From NCBI RefSeq assembly GCF_012273895.1, contig NW_024045132.1:2232001-2296000 (forward strand): a stretch of DNA of 64,000 bases, read 5' to 3'. The notes under the pieces were generated by a model. The model ran no database searches, was not told where the DNA came from, and saw only the letters and a list, made by a program, of their open reading frames with translations. Every line of letters starts with the position of its first letter. Within the stretch, counting starts at the first letter, position 1. Source of the stretch: Zerene cesonia. Its lineage: Eukaryota; Arthropoda; Insecta; Lepidoptera; Pieridae. Below are positions 1 through 12,531 of the stretch, in pieces. The translations under genes and the position numbers were made by a program.

Positions 1-377
1 NNNNNNNNNNNNNNNNNNNNNNNNNNNNNNNNNNNNNNNNNNNNNNNNNNNNNNNNNNNNNNNNNNNNNNNNNNNNNNNNNNNNNNNNNNNNNNNNNNNN
101 NNNNNNNNNNNNNNNNNNNNNNNNNNNNNNNNNNNNNNNNNNNNNNNNNNNNNNNNNNNNNNNNNNNNNNNNNNNNNNNNNNNNNNNNNNNNNNNNNNNN
201 NNNNNNNNNNNNNNNNNNNNNNNNNNNNNNNNNNNNNNNNNNNNNNNNNNNNNNNNNNNNNNNNNNNNNNNNNNNNNNNNNNNNNNNNNNNNNNNNNNNN
301 NNNNNNNNNNNNNNNNNNNNNNNNNNNNNNNNNNNNNNNNNNNNNNNNNNNNNNNNNNNNNNNNNNNNNNNNNNNNN
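1..377. other. Assembly gap (N)
   Basis: All bases are N. Real sequence begins at 378. Nothing can be said about its content. Confidence 0.99.
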
Positions 378-477
378 AGTAATAAATGTTATTTGCAGTT
401 AACAATTTTCTTTTTTCTTTATTACAATATTTATGGCAAGACTAGGTATATAGAGTCAAGTATTAAATAATTTAATA

Positions 478-760
478 CAAAGACTTCACTTTACGTCTGT
501 CTGTCCGTTCGTCTGTCACTAGGCTGTATCTCACGAACCGTGCTAGATGAACAGATGAATTTTTCAGAGAATAATCTCTGAATACATAAGTATTTCTGTC
601 GCCGGCATTTTAACAAATAGTAAAATCGAGGTTAAGCAATGGTTCCCATGGTCAACGATTGGATGTTTGACCGTTTTTGAAGCTGCTCTTTAGTTTATTC
701 GTACGGAACGCTAAGTATCGCGATTCCGACTAGCATTTGAGCGAATTTTCCTATTTAATA
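478..760 (+). repeat. Dispersed insect repeat with TCTGTCCGT block
   Basis: The stretch opens with a run of TCTGTCTGTCCGTTCGTC, continues through 'ggctgtatctcacgaaccgtg' and ends with 'gtacggaacgctaagtatcgcgattccgactagc'-like sequence. I recognise this order of blocks (Tctgtc run, 'ctgtatctca.gaaccgtg', then 'tacggaaccct...cgcgagtccgactcgcacttgg') as a very common dispersed family in Lepidoptera. This copy is plus-strand and diverged. It lacks the usual opening 'agggttccgta' hairpin, which occurs separately near 57.28 kb. The family assignment is from memory, with no alignment run. Confidence 0.55.
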
Positions 761-2640
761 ACCAAACATACAGTAATTATGACATTCAGTAAGTACTATT
801 CTTTTAAAATGTTTGCACGCACGATTTCAGACATGGTGGCAGATACAAGAAACATAGAAAAGATGTAGAGAAAGAGAAGATCACTTGAAAAGCAATGGCG
901 TAGCAATGCTGACCACAGATAAGACCAATTCAAGTATACTTAGTCAATATAACAACAGTAAAGAATATTATACGTTCTCTTTATTACACGATGAGTTAGC
1001 ATTCTTGTTAGTAGAAAGTTAGTTATATATCATATATTCGTAATATGCTTTGCTCTGAATTAAATTTCAATATAATTTCATACGCATTTCAGAAAATAAA
1101 TATTCTTATACCTATTGTATTACATAATCTGTGCTTATACTAAATGTGTAATCTATTCATCAGAGATCAGAAAAATTCATAAACGGGATCATTATTGATA
1201 ATAAAATAGTGGTATCTATAGAAAAATCCGGGTCTACGTCATTTTAAGTTGATCAGACGAATCAAACAGGTCGTTTTATAATAGGTGGTCTCGCTATCTT
1301 TGGCTAATAATAGAATTACTAGAATTACTTCTAATATTTTGAGCCAGACTTTGTATTACATAATTTTTATTTTCTGACTTTTGACTACGTATCTGTTCAC
1401 ACGATAAATCGATTTGTTTAGCTGCTCCTAAATGTTATTATTATAAAGTGTGGTGACAAGTTGAAGATTACACTATTTTATCAGACAAATTAAATTTGAG
1501 TCTTTCGTACCATTAGCTATCTTACTCATAACAACTAATGTTGTCAAATTTATGAAATTTGTGTAATTGAATTTTAAGATTTTGTACCCTAGAATATCTC
1601 ACAAGTTTTCAACATATTGTTCAGTGTAATACGCGAGTTGTACCGCGGTGTTAGACTAGTATTGTGTATCGTGGATTTCAACGTCTTCTAATGTTTACCT
1701 ATTTGCTCCAGTTTTCGTCTCAGCGGACATGAAGGACGGAACCCACGTTTCGAGTGTGTTTGCACAAACATTTGTGGAATCTAGCATTCGCATTTATGTT
1801 GCTATGTAATATTAGGTAGGCATCTAGATAATAAATCATTAATATTGTTGTACATGTTAAAATGATTATAATAATCATGCAATTCTTGTGAAGTTTTCGT
1901 TATGTACCAGTACGGTGCAAGACTACAGTTATTAATAGAATTAAAATGTATTTATTTATGTATTTAATGAAATTATACTTACCGATGGGTTACCGTTAAC
2001 CATAAACTGTTACAAATGGGTTGAAACATCAGTTGTATCGACTTTTTAATGATTTGCTCCCAAATTATGAACGTTATTTATTTCCATCTAGTCATCTCTC
2101 AGATACGGAGTTAGAAAGCTTCACAGACTAGACTCTCTAAAACACGTCTGAGTCATTGTCACAGCGAGGGTGCCTTGATCTAATATAAAGATCAAATAGT
2201 CACCAACTGCAGGTGAATAGCCTTTATGAGTGGTTAAGTGTTACGTAAAATTATTTCTTTTTATTTGTTATATAATTATCACGAAGTACTTTCACGATGT
2301 GATATAAGCTTTTAAAACTATTTCAAAGTAATTTATTGTACGCATATTATAATTTTAAGTAGTTTTGAAGTATGCAGTAACATTAAATATATGAATAAAC
2401 AATATTTTAATATAATAGATATACATAATATTATATATTCTATTATATTCTATTTAAACCCCTATTTTAACAGTTAATTAAAGAAGATTAATTGAAGAAG
2501 TTATATAAGATATTTCTATTGCAATAAATAAAATAGTTTTGCTACAAATTGCGTTTGGCTTTACCAAAAATTAATATTTTAAAAGTTATTTCATTCAATG
2601 CTATTACTGTGATATGTGTTTACAAGATTTTTTTATAATG
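761..2640. other. AT-rich DNA, no gene seen
   Basis: No long reading frame, RNA gene or convincing repeat end is visible. Codons in all frames are broken by frequent stops. Short low-complexity stretches occur around 2395-2460 (TA-rich). Confidence 0.6.
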
Positions 2641-2644
2641 TCTG

Positions 2645-2895
2645 CTAAGAAGCAGCCAACCAATCTAGTGGCTCGTTGATAGTAAGCGATCTTTGCCGCC
2701 CATGGATATTTGCCGTGGTAGGGCCTCTGCAATTGCGTTGCCTTCCTTTATAAAGTAAGGGATCAGAAAAGGTTTGTCTACGGGAATAAAGGAATGGAAT
2801 GGGAAGGGTGAGGAAATTGAATTAGGCGCCCGGTCACCTCACGCACTTCGCATGCTATTACGCCGATCGTCTATGGGTGTGTGTTACCTTCTCCG
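2645..2895 (-). repeat. Family G dispersed repeat, near full length
   Basis: Read on the minus strand this runs from 'aaggtaacacacaccc' through 'cggcgtaatagcatgcg', 'cctcacccttcccattccattc', 'ttgcagaggccctaccacgg' and 'ccatgggcggcaaagatcgcttactatca'. The same blocks in the same order occur on the plus strand at 23.08-23.34 kb, and shorter pieces lie at 6.79, 10.45 and 52.56 kb. This internal agreement defines a family of about 250 bp (called family G here). It matches a dispersed lepidopteran repeat I recognise, with core 'ggcggtggtgatcgcttaccatcagg'. The mobilising class is not certain; a SINE-like or non-autonomous element is possible. No coding capacity. Confidence 0.7.
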
Positions 2896-2905
2896 ATCCT
2901 TGACA

Positions 2906-5780
2906 AAGCGTGGACGACTCTTATATAAAGATAATAAATATTTTCGGTACTAGACACAGCCAGAGTGAGGCTTCAAGGTTTTTGAATAGATAATAATAAA
3001 GATTTCGCACGATAGCCTTTTGAGTGGCTTTTATTATACATTTTTTTTTATTCCAAAGGACAAGAAGGTAATATTTTATCGGTTTTTATGCATCTGATAA
3101 TTAGTTCTACAACTTATTATCCTTATTAAATTTAAAATGTTTATTATTTAATTTGAAAACTATGCAATGACCAAAGAACCGTGTCACACAATTTGATATT
3201 TCTTTGCAACCCTTTATCTCCGCGGTTGTAAAGGAAGATAAGTATCAACTGATATTATCACGGTATCTAGGATCACGATAAGCGTTCTTGATTGAACGGC
3301 CATAAATTGTAGGCTCCGTTGGGAGCGCATCGTAGGATGAGTGCGTGATCTGACCTGAGGATTGACCTGAGGCTATCGATTCCTCTTCTATTATGTACCT
3401 CGAGTTAGTATCTTTATAGATAAATTCCGTGTTTGAAATGTGAATGTTACCAATGAGATTTAATTCTGAGAGATTGCTTCTGTTGATTTTGTCTGCTTTG
3501 TTGACTTGTTGATGTGTGACTACTGAAGTTCTAGGGAAGTTTTGGGATAGATTTCATTTCTTTATATATGTTTAGGGAATTAAGGAAAGAGCCTTATACC
3601 CTTAGGAAATAGGGGGGTTGTGTAAAGTAGTTGACTGATTTCGAACGTACAGTATATTATAATTGATAGATAATTAGAGACAGTTTGAGACCTAAGATAA
3701 GATATACCGGAAATCCCACGGGAACTATACGGGAATCTTCGGACTGTATATTTTACCTTTACTATGGGGACGATGTAGGGGGTGCAAAGTTAAATACTTA
3801 TAAATATGCACGGATCTTTAAATATATAATGTGGATCGCTTTTCACTGCAGTGAAAGCCTCTAACTCGTTCTAGCCTCCTAAACAAAAAGCATACCAAAA
3901 GTTGGTTTCGTTGTGACATGAATGATAGAAAAATAAAAAAAAAACATACAAAGAAACAAAAAAAAATACAAAGAATCAAAAGCAGTCTCACATTTGGCCA
4001 TAAAGATAATGTTAGATGATAGATCATTCGCTGCAGTACTGAAAATATAACAGACGTACAGACGATCGCATTTATAAGTTTGATTAATAGAGTCCTAGTG
4101 ATACTTGCGTCGTTTTATACTCGCCTCTGACGTCAAACATCGTCCATTGCATTCATCGGACTGAGGTCACGTGAGTCTACTTTGTCAGTTAATGTTCACG
4201 GTCCATTTCGTAGTTGAAAACGTTCTTTAAACTTTCGTAGCGGTAACAGGTTTCTTCCTATACAAATTATATGGCACGTCATTTACAATATCCATACTAA
4301 AAGTTGTCTATTAAGTATCTGCATTGAATGAAGAAAGCCAAGATTTGAAGGATCTGTGAATGTTTTCTATTCAAGGCGCCTACAAGAACTAGAATGACGC
4401 ACGCACACATAACACAATAAACGTGAGATGTACACATGCATACATTTTATGGTTAGAAATAAGAATGGACAATTTACTAAAAATCTTTTGTTGGTGTGAG
4501 AAATACAAATCTCATTGTATCATTTTTAGAATAAAATTATTTTGTTTGTTTTATTGCTGAATTAAAACAAAAAACTAATCACACCGTGATCTAGTAAAGA
4601 CATATTGGTGGGTAATACTGAAGCATGTAAATAAACTGGGTTTATTAGTGAAAATTTTCGTGAGTAATCGTTGACGTGTGGACAGTACTTAGTAGTTTTT
4701 ATATACACGGACGTCCATTTTTTATTTTATCTTTTAAATTCCAAATATTTTATGTCATAAGTGTTGAAACTCATGTTTTTTTAACGTTATTATTAACAAA
4801 ACAATGTTATATATATTATTTTAAAAGTGAGTTTTAGTACCAAATATCGCTTGATTTTGTAAGACTGAGCACTGCTTCATGCGCTGCGACTATGAGGCAT
4901 CTAAAATTATGTATAGGCGATGCAAAATATTTGTATACGGGTATATAGGTACGTCATAGATATTCCATAATCAGACCAAAGCTTAGGACCATGACCTTTG
5001 TTAAAACGTTCACGCGCTCACCACTATACTACTGTTCTAGCATATTTAGCGTAGATCTTTGAAACCTAGTTTATGCACGCTGGTAACAGGTTATATCTTA
5101 TACACTTAAGGTATTCTGTTTGAGCTATAGGTAATATATTATCGGCATTATAAATACCGATATTTATGTTTTTCTCTTTATCATTTGTTAATTATGTACA
5201 TGTCCATAACTAAGAGGTGTATTTTAATTTTAATTAGGAAATCCAATTTGTTCACGTGTCTACTCTCTCTGGACTAATGTCTTATATATTCAATCGGATT
5301 AGTACTTGTAGGGACGTATTATGTATAATTAAATGATGTGGACTCTTTTATGGTAATGGGTATTTCGACACATTTGATTAAAAAAATATTTTTATTTAAT
5401 TGTACTGGTTTCACTTGATTGAATTTTTAGTTAATATTCATAGATAAAAACAGAAATGCAATTTCGGATTGATATATGAATAAAATGTTCTGAATTTATT
5501 TTGTATTTATAACAGTACATATCTCGTAAATAAAATTCAGGAATTTTGATATAAAAGTTTTGACTGATAACAACGTGATTTCGGTTATTTATTATAATTT
5601 TATTTCTTATCCTGATAGCTTTTTCGGGTATAATATAAAATATTCTATAAAAATAGAATTAGATTTTTTTTTTAATTTTTGTTATTACTTAAATAAAATC
5701 ATTTTTAATAGTCTACCTGCGTCTATGTAATGTATGCGTTAAATTAAATTTAATTCATTTCTTGTTAGGCTAAATAAATC
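2906..5780. other. AT-rich DNA with minor simple repeats
   Basis: No gene is seen. It contains a short tandem repeat at about 3351-3374 (two copies of TGACCTGAGG separated by 'at') and an A-rich stretch at about 3928-3980 that gives a spurious hydrophobic reading frame on the minus strand. The rest is unremarkable AT-rich sequence. Confidence 0.55.
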
Positions 5781-5783
5781 ATC

Positions 5784-5905
5784 TGTGCTAATATTATAGA
5801 GAGGAAGACATTTAATATAAGATTTGATTGTTAATTTGTTGGCCCCGAAACAACTGAACCGATTTGAATAATTCTTTCACTATTAGAAAACTCATATCCC
5901 CATAT
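5784..5905 (+). mobile_element. Helitron 5' fragment (gaggaag family)
   Basis: 'ctgtgctaatattatagagaggaagac' followed by 'caactgaaccgatttgaataattctttcactattagaaa' matches the 5' half of the Helitron at 10151-10322 ('ctacactaatattataaagaggaag...ctggaccgatttt...atttcacaattagaaagc'). No 3' end (hairpin plus CTAG) follows, so it is truncated. Confidence 0.55.
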
Positions 5906-6243
5906 ACATAGAATACAAGTTGCATTATAAATATCATAGCATTCATAATATTATCTTAATGTTACCAACCTGAAGGTGAGGAATTTTAAAGTAATTTTAG
6001 CTTCTATAAGGAACCTAAACCTGATTTTTATCGAATATTTCAGATTAATTTATATAGATAAAAAATTGGTGTACAGTTTCACAGAACATTTTGTTTTTGT
6101 TTTAATAAATATTGAGAATAAGAAATATTGTACGATTAAGATTCTCATTTTGTATTTATCACAAGAACTGAATATTATACGAATTCGTACAAATTTTCGT
6201 GTTAGAAGATTATTACTTTCCTTGCACTTTTATTGCGTAATGA

Positions 6244-6340
6244 ATGAGAGGTCGGCTCCCCGGGTGGGAGGTATTTGGGGGGTGGGTGCAATACCCCCCG
6301 AGCCTTATTTCGGGTCATCGAGCCCGGCCCCCACCCGACC
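6244..6340 (+). repeat. GC-rich foldback with G-quadruplex-like tract
   Basis: An isolated G/C-rich patch in AT-rich DNA. GGGTGGG at 6262-6268 pairs with CCCACCC at 6330-6336. GGGGGGT at 6277-6283 pairs with ACCCCCC at 6293-6299. A further CGGG/CCCG pair lies between 6311 and 6326. Together they could fold into a branched stem structure. The G-runs at 6262-6286 (GGG, GGG, GGGGGG, GGG) also nearly fit a four-run quadruplex pattern, with one 8-base loop. It may be a piece of a transposon untranslated region. No gene is supported: the overlapping frames (about 80-130 codons) have no recognisable protein character. Confidence 0.5.
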
Positions 6341-6784
6341 ATCGCAGAACCGTCTCGCAAAATAAACCTTTCGTCAAGATTATTAATTTAATATTATGGT
6401 TAAATGGAATAAATTTCAATTTTTCTCATATACTTAGTTATGTTATTCTATTGCATGGAACGAATTTATGCTACAGGTGTATTAATGCTATTTGATGAAT
6501 CCATTAGTTGTTGAATTTATGTTGTTGATAGAGTGAGTTTGTCACGCGAAATAAGTGATATTCCTAACACGTCCTGGGTTAAATTATATCGTTAAAAGAC
6601 TCGTAAAATTACAGTATGTTGATTGATTAGAAAACAAACAAACATAATTTGAAACAACGTTGTTATTTAAACATTAAAATTCAATAACCAATATTATTGC
6701 ATGTACCTTTAATTGTATAAAATGTACCTTTAATAATACACTAGGACATAATTTCTGTATCTAAAAAAACTATATTCGTATCCA

Positions 6785-6935
6785 AACCAAACAAACAAAC
6801 TTCCAGTCAACCCCTGCCTTATTCCATACCCCTTAAGAGCGAGGAACACATTTGTAGAGGTTTTATGGAAATGTTTCGAGGCGGTGGTGATAGGGTACCG
6901 CGTATCAGGTGAACCACGGATGTTGGTCCCACGCA
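6785..6935 (+). repeat. Family G repeat fragment
   Basis: Carries 'ggaacacatttgtagaggttttatgg' and 'gaggcggtggtgatagggtaccgcgtatcaggtgaaccac', the 3' half of family G (compare 23.27-23.33 kb). Diverged and truncated at the 5' side. Confidence 0.6.
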
Positions 6936-6936
6936 C

Positions 6937-8280
6937 AAGATAGAACTACTTTCCAGTAGTCCAAGGTCGAGTTTACGTATTGTTAAGAAAATTTACGGCC
7001 ATCTTATCAGTTGGATAGCGTCAATTTTGAGCGAGCTGCTGGTGTAGTTGCAAGCAAGCCTGTTTCTGTTAGCCTTCTAAGTATCCACTAACAGATTTTA
7101 ACGTCTCTTACTTCTTGGAGTCGCTGTGAAAATTTAAATGAGGTGAAATTTTTTGTGATATTTTGACAATAACTGGGTCTTTTTGTCCTTTATTCCAATA
7201 ACAACCACTAGTTTGCTGAAAGTGATGGATTGCGTATGAACAGTTTTCATTTAAATGTACCTAGCATTCGAAAGTCCCAACAGTTAACTCCACCTATTTA
7301 TATTATTAACGTATTTCCTTGAGTTGCTTCTTACGTTGTGATGTCGATTTTTAGGTGAAAATTTATGACTTTTTCAAAAATCTGCTTTTTGGACCTTCAT
7401 TTGATTTAAAATATATAATGACTGAAAATTATGACCAGCTTTTAAAAATTCATACATTTTGATATCTCTTAAAAACCGCTAACTGAAATAAACGAAGTTT
7501 TGTGTTGCATGACTGATAATTTAAAGGGATAAAACAAATAATGTATACTTTCATTGAATGAGAATTCCTTTTGTAGTATGTTTGGAACTAACTGAGGAGG
7601 TAAAAGTAACTGAGGTCTAATTGAAGATGTACCGCGTGTGCAATATTTTTGCACCTCTTAAGAGGATAAGATTTGTTTACAGACGTGAGTTTTAAGACCG
7701 AATTTCTATACAATTTACTACGTTGTTATTTAGCGGAGTAACGCGGGCGTGACTAGTTACTACATTTATGTTTAATGTCATAACAATTATCAAACGGCTC
7801 TTCATGGGACATGCAACGAATATATAAAAACATATTGGAAGCAATAAATTTTATAGATGTCATCTGCTTACGAGTAATTGGTTGTAGAGTTTTTCCTTGG
7901 CAGAAGCTATGCATTAATTTAAGGGGTGTGCTATTAATCCAAAGCGCACACAGAGACAGGTGAGCAATAATCTTGTTCTAGTGACTGCATACGGAGTGAC
8001 CTTTATGTAATTGAATGGGCATTCTATCTGCGACACGCACTATGCACGCACGCAACTATAGGCTTATTATAGCACAGGTCTAGCATACCTTGTGTATGAG
8101 GAATTTCGTAGTAAATAGCGGCTAATTTCGAACGAATATAATTGATTTTATGTGATGTTGCCGCCAGTTAATTGATGAGCGTGTTATTTTTAAACATTTT
8201 GAAATAATTAGCTTAAATTTTTCTGATTGGTTTTTAATAAATGAAATAAAAATAGCAATATAAACTTTTTTAAATATTAA
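6937..8280. other. AT-rich DNA, no feature seen
   Basis: No gene, RNA or clear repeat could be recognised. A short minus-strand frame near 7469-7654 has no recognisable character. Confidence 0.5.
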
Positions 8281-8420
8281 ATCCGAAACTAACTCTGTTT
8301 GTCTCTTTTTTACGCTTAAACAATTGAATCGATTTGGATGGAATTTGATACACAGATAGTTTTAGATTCGAGAATGGACAATTTTGAAAGAAGCGGAAAT
8401 TTTGGGATAAAAATTATCAA
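8281..8420 (+). mobile_element. Degraded Helitron-like fragment
   Basis: 'tctgtttgtctcttttttacgcttaaacaattgaatcgatttggatggaatttgatacacagatag' has the order of the internal Helitron blocks seen intact at 25.6-25.8 kb (act-tuned 'ttcacgcaaaaactactgaaccgattgcaatgaaattt', then 'cgtagacagc'). No terminal CTAG was found nearby. Confidence 0.4.
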
Positions 8421-8909
8421 ATGGGAACAAGAATTAATTATGCGTGATCAATCTCGGACTGTCAAAATAGTAGCGGCGGAAATTAAATGTATGTAATAGT
8501 AGCAATAAATTGAATTTGCAGTCCTTTAACAGTTCAAATATATTTTTATCAGGCATAATTAATAAAAGTATATACACATTTAAACATGGTATACCTATTT
8601 TGTACTCTATCTGAATTTATACAATTTTAGTCTAAAGATTTAATTAAAGTTACGTATGTAAAATGTTTGCGTTTCATTTATTGACAAAAAACAAATAAAG
8701 AGACTAGAACAATGGACGACCGTATGCGTATTATCGAAACAGAACCCGTTAGTTTCAACTGGATTTCTTTGTTGCAAAAGTCTTCGAGCATTTGCCGTGA
8801 ATGTAATAAATATAATACGAATATTTCGCGTTATTTGTTGATGTCTATTACATTGTAGTCAAAAGATTCAGTTTGTTAAATGATTATTTATAAGTAATAC
8901 TATTAAATT

Positions 8910-9909
8910 NNNNNNNNNNNNNNNNNNNNNNNNNNNNNNNNNNNNNNNNNNNNNNNNNNNNNNNNNNNNNNNNNNNNNNNNNNNNNNNNNNNNNNNNNNN
9001 NNNNNNNNNNNNNNNNNNNNNNNNNNNNNNNNNNNNNNNNNNNNNNNNNNNNNNNNNNNNNNNNNNNNNNNNNNNNNNNNNNNNNNNNNNNNNNNNNNNN
9101 NNNNNNNNNNNNNNNNNNNNNNNNNNNNNNNNNNNNNNNNNNNNNNNNNNNNNNNNNNNNNNNNNNNNNNNNNNNNNNNNNNNNNNNNNNNNNNNNNNNN
9201 NNNNNNNNNNNNNNNNNNNNNNNNNNNNNNNNNNNNNNNNNNNNNNNNNNNNNNNNNNNNNNNNNNNNNNNNNNNNNNNNNNNNNNNNNNNNNNNNNNNN
9301 NNNNNNNNNNNNNNNNNNNNNNNNNNNNNNNNNNNNNNNNNNNNNNNNNNNNNNNNNNNNNNNNNNNNNNNNNNNNNNNNNNNNNNNNNNNNNNNNNNNN
9401 NNNNNNNNNNNNNNNNNNNNNNNNNNNNNNNNNNNNNNNNNNNNNNNNNNNNNNNNNNNNNNNNNNNNNNNNNNNNNNNNNNNNNNNNNNNNNNNNNNNN
9501 NNNNNNNNNNNNNNNNNNNNNNNNNNNNNNNNNNNNNNNNNNNNNNNNNNNNNNNNNNNNNNNNNNNNNNNNNNNNNNNNNNNNNNNNNNNNNNNNNNNN
9601 NNNNNNNNNNNNNNNNNNNNNNNNNNNNNNNNNNNNNNNNNNNNNNNNNNNNNNNNNNNNNNNNNNNNNNNNNNNNNNNNNNNNNNNNNNNNNNNNNNNN
9701 NNNNNNNNNNNNNNNNNNNNNNNNNNNNNNNNNNNNNNNNNNNNNNNNNNNNNNNNNNNNNNNNNNNNNNNNNNNNNNNNNNNNNNNNNNNNNNNNNNNN
9801 NNNNNNNNNNNNNNNNNNNNNNNNNNNNNNNNNNNNNNNNNNNNNNNNNNNNNNNNNNNNNNNNNNNNNNNNNNNNNNNNNNNNNNNNNNNNNNNNNNNN
9901 NNNNNNNNN
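8910..9909. other. Assembly gap of exactly 1000 N
   Basis: One thousand consecutive N. The round size suggests a default or estimated scaffold gap, so distances across it should not be trusted. Confidence 0.99.
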
Positions 9910-10150
9910 TAGGAGCAATGTGAATAGTATGATTTTATATGAATAACCTACGATGATAAGATATTGTAATATTATGATTGTTGAAAATTAATAACATACA
10001 TATCTATATGACACCTACTTACCTGCCAAAATAAGTATACATAACATAACATTTTTATATGCATGTTATATCTAATTTTGGAATATGTTGTATTTGTATA
10101 TTATATCATCTAATATAAAAGGTCTTCTTCCTTCCTTATCTAGGTCCTTA

Positions 10151-10322
10151 TCTACACTAATATTATAAAGAGGAAGAATTTTAGTTTTTGTTTGTTTGTA
10201 ATGGATGAACTCAAAAACTACTGGACCGATTTTAAAAATTATTTCACAATTAGAAAGCTGCAACTTCGCTGAGTGACATAGGCCATATATGTACCACCGG
10301 CGAAACCGGGGCAAACTGCTAG
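10151..10322 (+). mobile_element. Short non-autonomous Helitron
   Basis: Begins TCTACACTAATATTATAAAG directly after an A, as expected for insertion between A and T. It ends in CTAG at 10319-10322. A CCGG stem with loop CGAAA (10297-10309) lies about 10 bases before the end, as in Helitrons. The base after CTAG is G instead of the usual T, so the 3' flank has mutated or the end is off by a little. About 172 bp with no coding capacity; it would need helicase-replicase from an autonomous element. Confidence 0.7.
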
Positions 10323-10449
10323 GCTTGCGAAGAGCCACACGACTTCAAAAATTTGATCTTTCGTCAGTAATATTTAAATTTCTTTCTTTCGTAAAAATTT
10401 TTACAATGTCTAGATTAGTGGCGAAGCGGGATTTATGTATATATGGCAT

Positions 10450-10680
10450 ATATCCTCTTTATTACCGTTCTCTGTCCTTTTCTTTATTCCTCTCGACAAT
10501 CCTTTCTTAATCCCTTTCCAATTTATAGTCGGCAATCCATATGAAGAGGCGTAAGGAGGTCTCCAATCGACCTTACGTATCTCCAAATACATACATGGGC
10601 GGTGGTAGCGCTTATTATTAGGACTTACGACCCGCCAGCTCCATTGCTGATGATGATATAAAAAAAGGAGACTAAAGGTA
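10450..10680 (+). repeat. Family G repeat, diverged
   Basis: Contains a pyrimidine-rich block, then 'gtcggcaatccatatgaagaggcgtaaggaggtctccaatcgaccttacg' and 'catgggcggtggtagcgcttattattaggacttacgacccgccagctcc'. This is the 3' half order of family G. A 'tgatgatgat' tail and an A-run follow. Confidence 0.6.
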
Positions 10681-10689
10681 ACAAAAACA

Positions 10690-12530
10690 AAAATAAGTCT
10701 GAAATCTCGTTCGTCAAGTCGCAATAGATCCCTTCATTTTAAACTATTATAATGAACTTAAAAAGCTTATACCGTTTGGCTTATTTAAATTTATTATAAA
10801 TAGTTACAATAATTTTGCATCACAGACGAATAATAAAAACTAAAACCATAATTGAAAAGAGCGGGAATTAATAATAGCAAGCAATTTTGTACATGGATAA
10901 ATATAGTTATTATTTGAGTTAATAATCTATATATCTGAATATCTTAAAGTACATTAATTTATGGACCATATCGTATATCTAGATTCAAGATTCTTATCAA
11001 CGTCTATTTACAGACTATTCAGAAGTACTACAAATTTAGAATTTCTATTGTTTTTGTGTGATGATTAATATAGCTTCTAAGTGGCCTGCACCAGTTCAAA
11101 AAATTATCTTTATGCCAAACTACAAAAATAACCTTCTAATTATAATAATGATCCGAAATAATTCGAAACAAATATGAGAGAGACCAAAGATTGTACATAT
11201 TAAACCACTATGGGAAATAGTCGAAATTCAAGAAATAGTTACAATTCGATTTAACATGTAATAAATAAATATCTTAAACAAAGGAAAAAGCAAAGTAAAG
11301 CCAACCCAAATAAATTCCTTTGCCTAGTCTATGTTATAATATGAAAACCTAACCACGTATAAATAAATTCTTTGGCTATTATATGGCACGCTATGAAATC
11401 TGACAAGCCTGTACAAACAGGCCTGTCGCCCGCTGTTGTGAACGTTTCAATGGTAGTGTAGGCCATATGCTTTCCGTATCGCCGGATTCTAATTGATACA
11501 AGCCCATGGACTTACATGATAATTGAAATGCCCGTGTGGCGCTAATCGGCCGGAAAACCACTTCACTAGCCGGTGCACATTCCGATTTTTCTCCTTTGAT
11601 GTGTTTAATAATGCATGAGCCGGAACGCTGGGTTCGTACCACTCATGTGCTTGCGACAGATTTTAACACACGTTTATTCTATTTTGACGTATATATTGTC
11701 AAAGATATTGACGAAAGGAAGAGTTAAATTGGGTCTGAAGCTAGAACAATGAAAATACATGAATATTTTCAGTGATTTCTGAATGTTAATTTTACATTTG
11801 TCGTATTTTATTGGACATTAGCCTAGAAACTGTATTTATGTATTTAGAACAAAAGCTTTTCCATGTCAACGTTTAAAACTAAAATGGAAATTGACGTCAC
11901 TTTAAAATGCAGACGATTGCTTATTTTGGAGAATTGGTCTAGTTTCACTTCTAGGTCAGCAATGGAGTCTGTTTATTGATTCTCTATCAGTACGGTTTAT
12001 TTTGGCAAGGTGGGAGATACGGATCGTTACATGGTTTTAAAGCTTTTACTGAATAAACGCTACCTTATGCTTTTATTTATCCAGTACAGTTAACGTGTTT
12101 TTAGTTCTACGTAAGTATATTATAGGGCCGTAACTAAAAAGGAAAACAAGGAGTTTATCAAGCAAAAGATCATGTTTGTTAATGCACCTTTCATATATAT
12201 GCCCTATATTCGTAGTTTTTGTAGCAATGTTATAAATAATAAGAAACTTTGATCATAAACTCATGTTTGTAGAATTGACTGTAACGATTTAGCTCTGACG
12301 CATATTTTCTAAAACATTAATTACGTAACTAATCTATTTAAATGATATACTAAATTATGTGTCTTTATACAATTTTTAATAATGTATAAGAAATTTACGT
12401 GATTGATTTAGTTGATATATTTCCTGAAAGATATATTATCATAGCATTAAAGAACACATTAGAGCGCATAATACGTTGTTTAATAAATATGAATTCAAAG
12501 AAATTTACAAATAATACTTTATTTTGTTTA
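10690..12530. other. AT-rich DNA; GC-richer block 11391-11650
   Basis: Mostly featureless. 11391-11650 is richer in G+C ('aatcggccggaaaaccacttcactagccggtgcac') and holds open frames of about 63 and 83 codons on opposite strands, as expected from composition. I do not recognise either peptide, and neither has a supporting splice or promoter pattern. A small hairpin (GCCTGT ACAA ACAGGC) sits at about 11406-11421. Confidence 0.45.
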
Positions 12531-12531
12531 A

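Noticed and set aside
3818..4027. A Phe/Cys-rich minus-strand frame that looks like a membrane protein
   Set aside because: It is the translation of an A-rich tract on the other strand.
5976..6495. Overlapping frames of 129 and 83 codons at the G-rich patch
   Set aside because: Start without ATG context. The peptide is low-complexity or Pro/Gly-rich only over the G/C foldback, with no recognisable protein.
8884..9918. A 344-codon frame on the minus strand
   Set aside because: It consists almost entirely of N. Only a few residues at each end are real, so it is a gap artefact.
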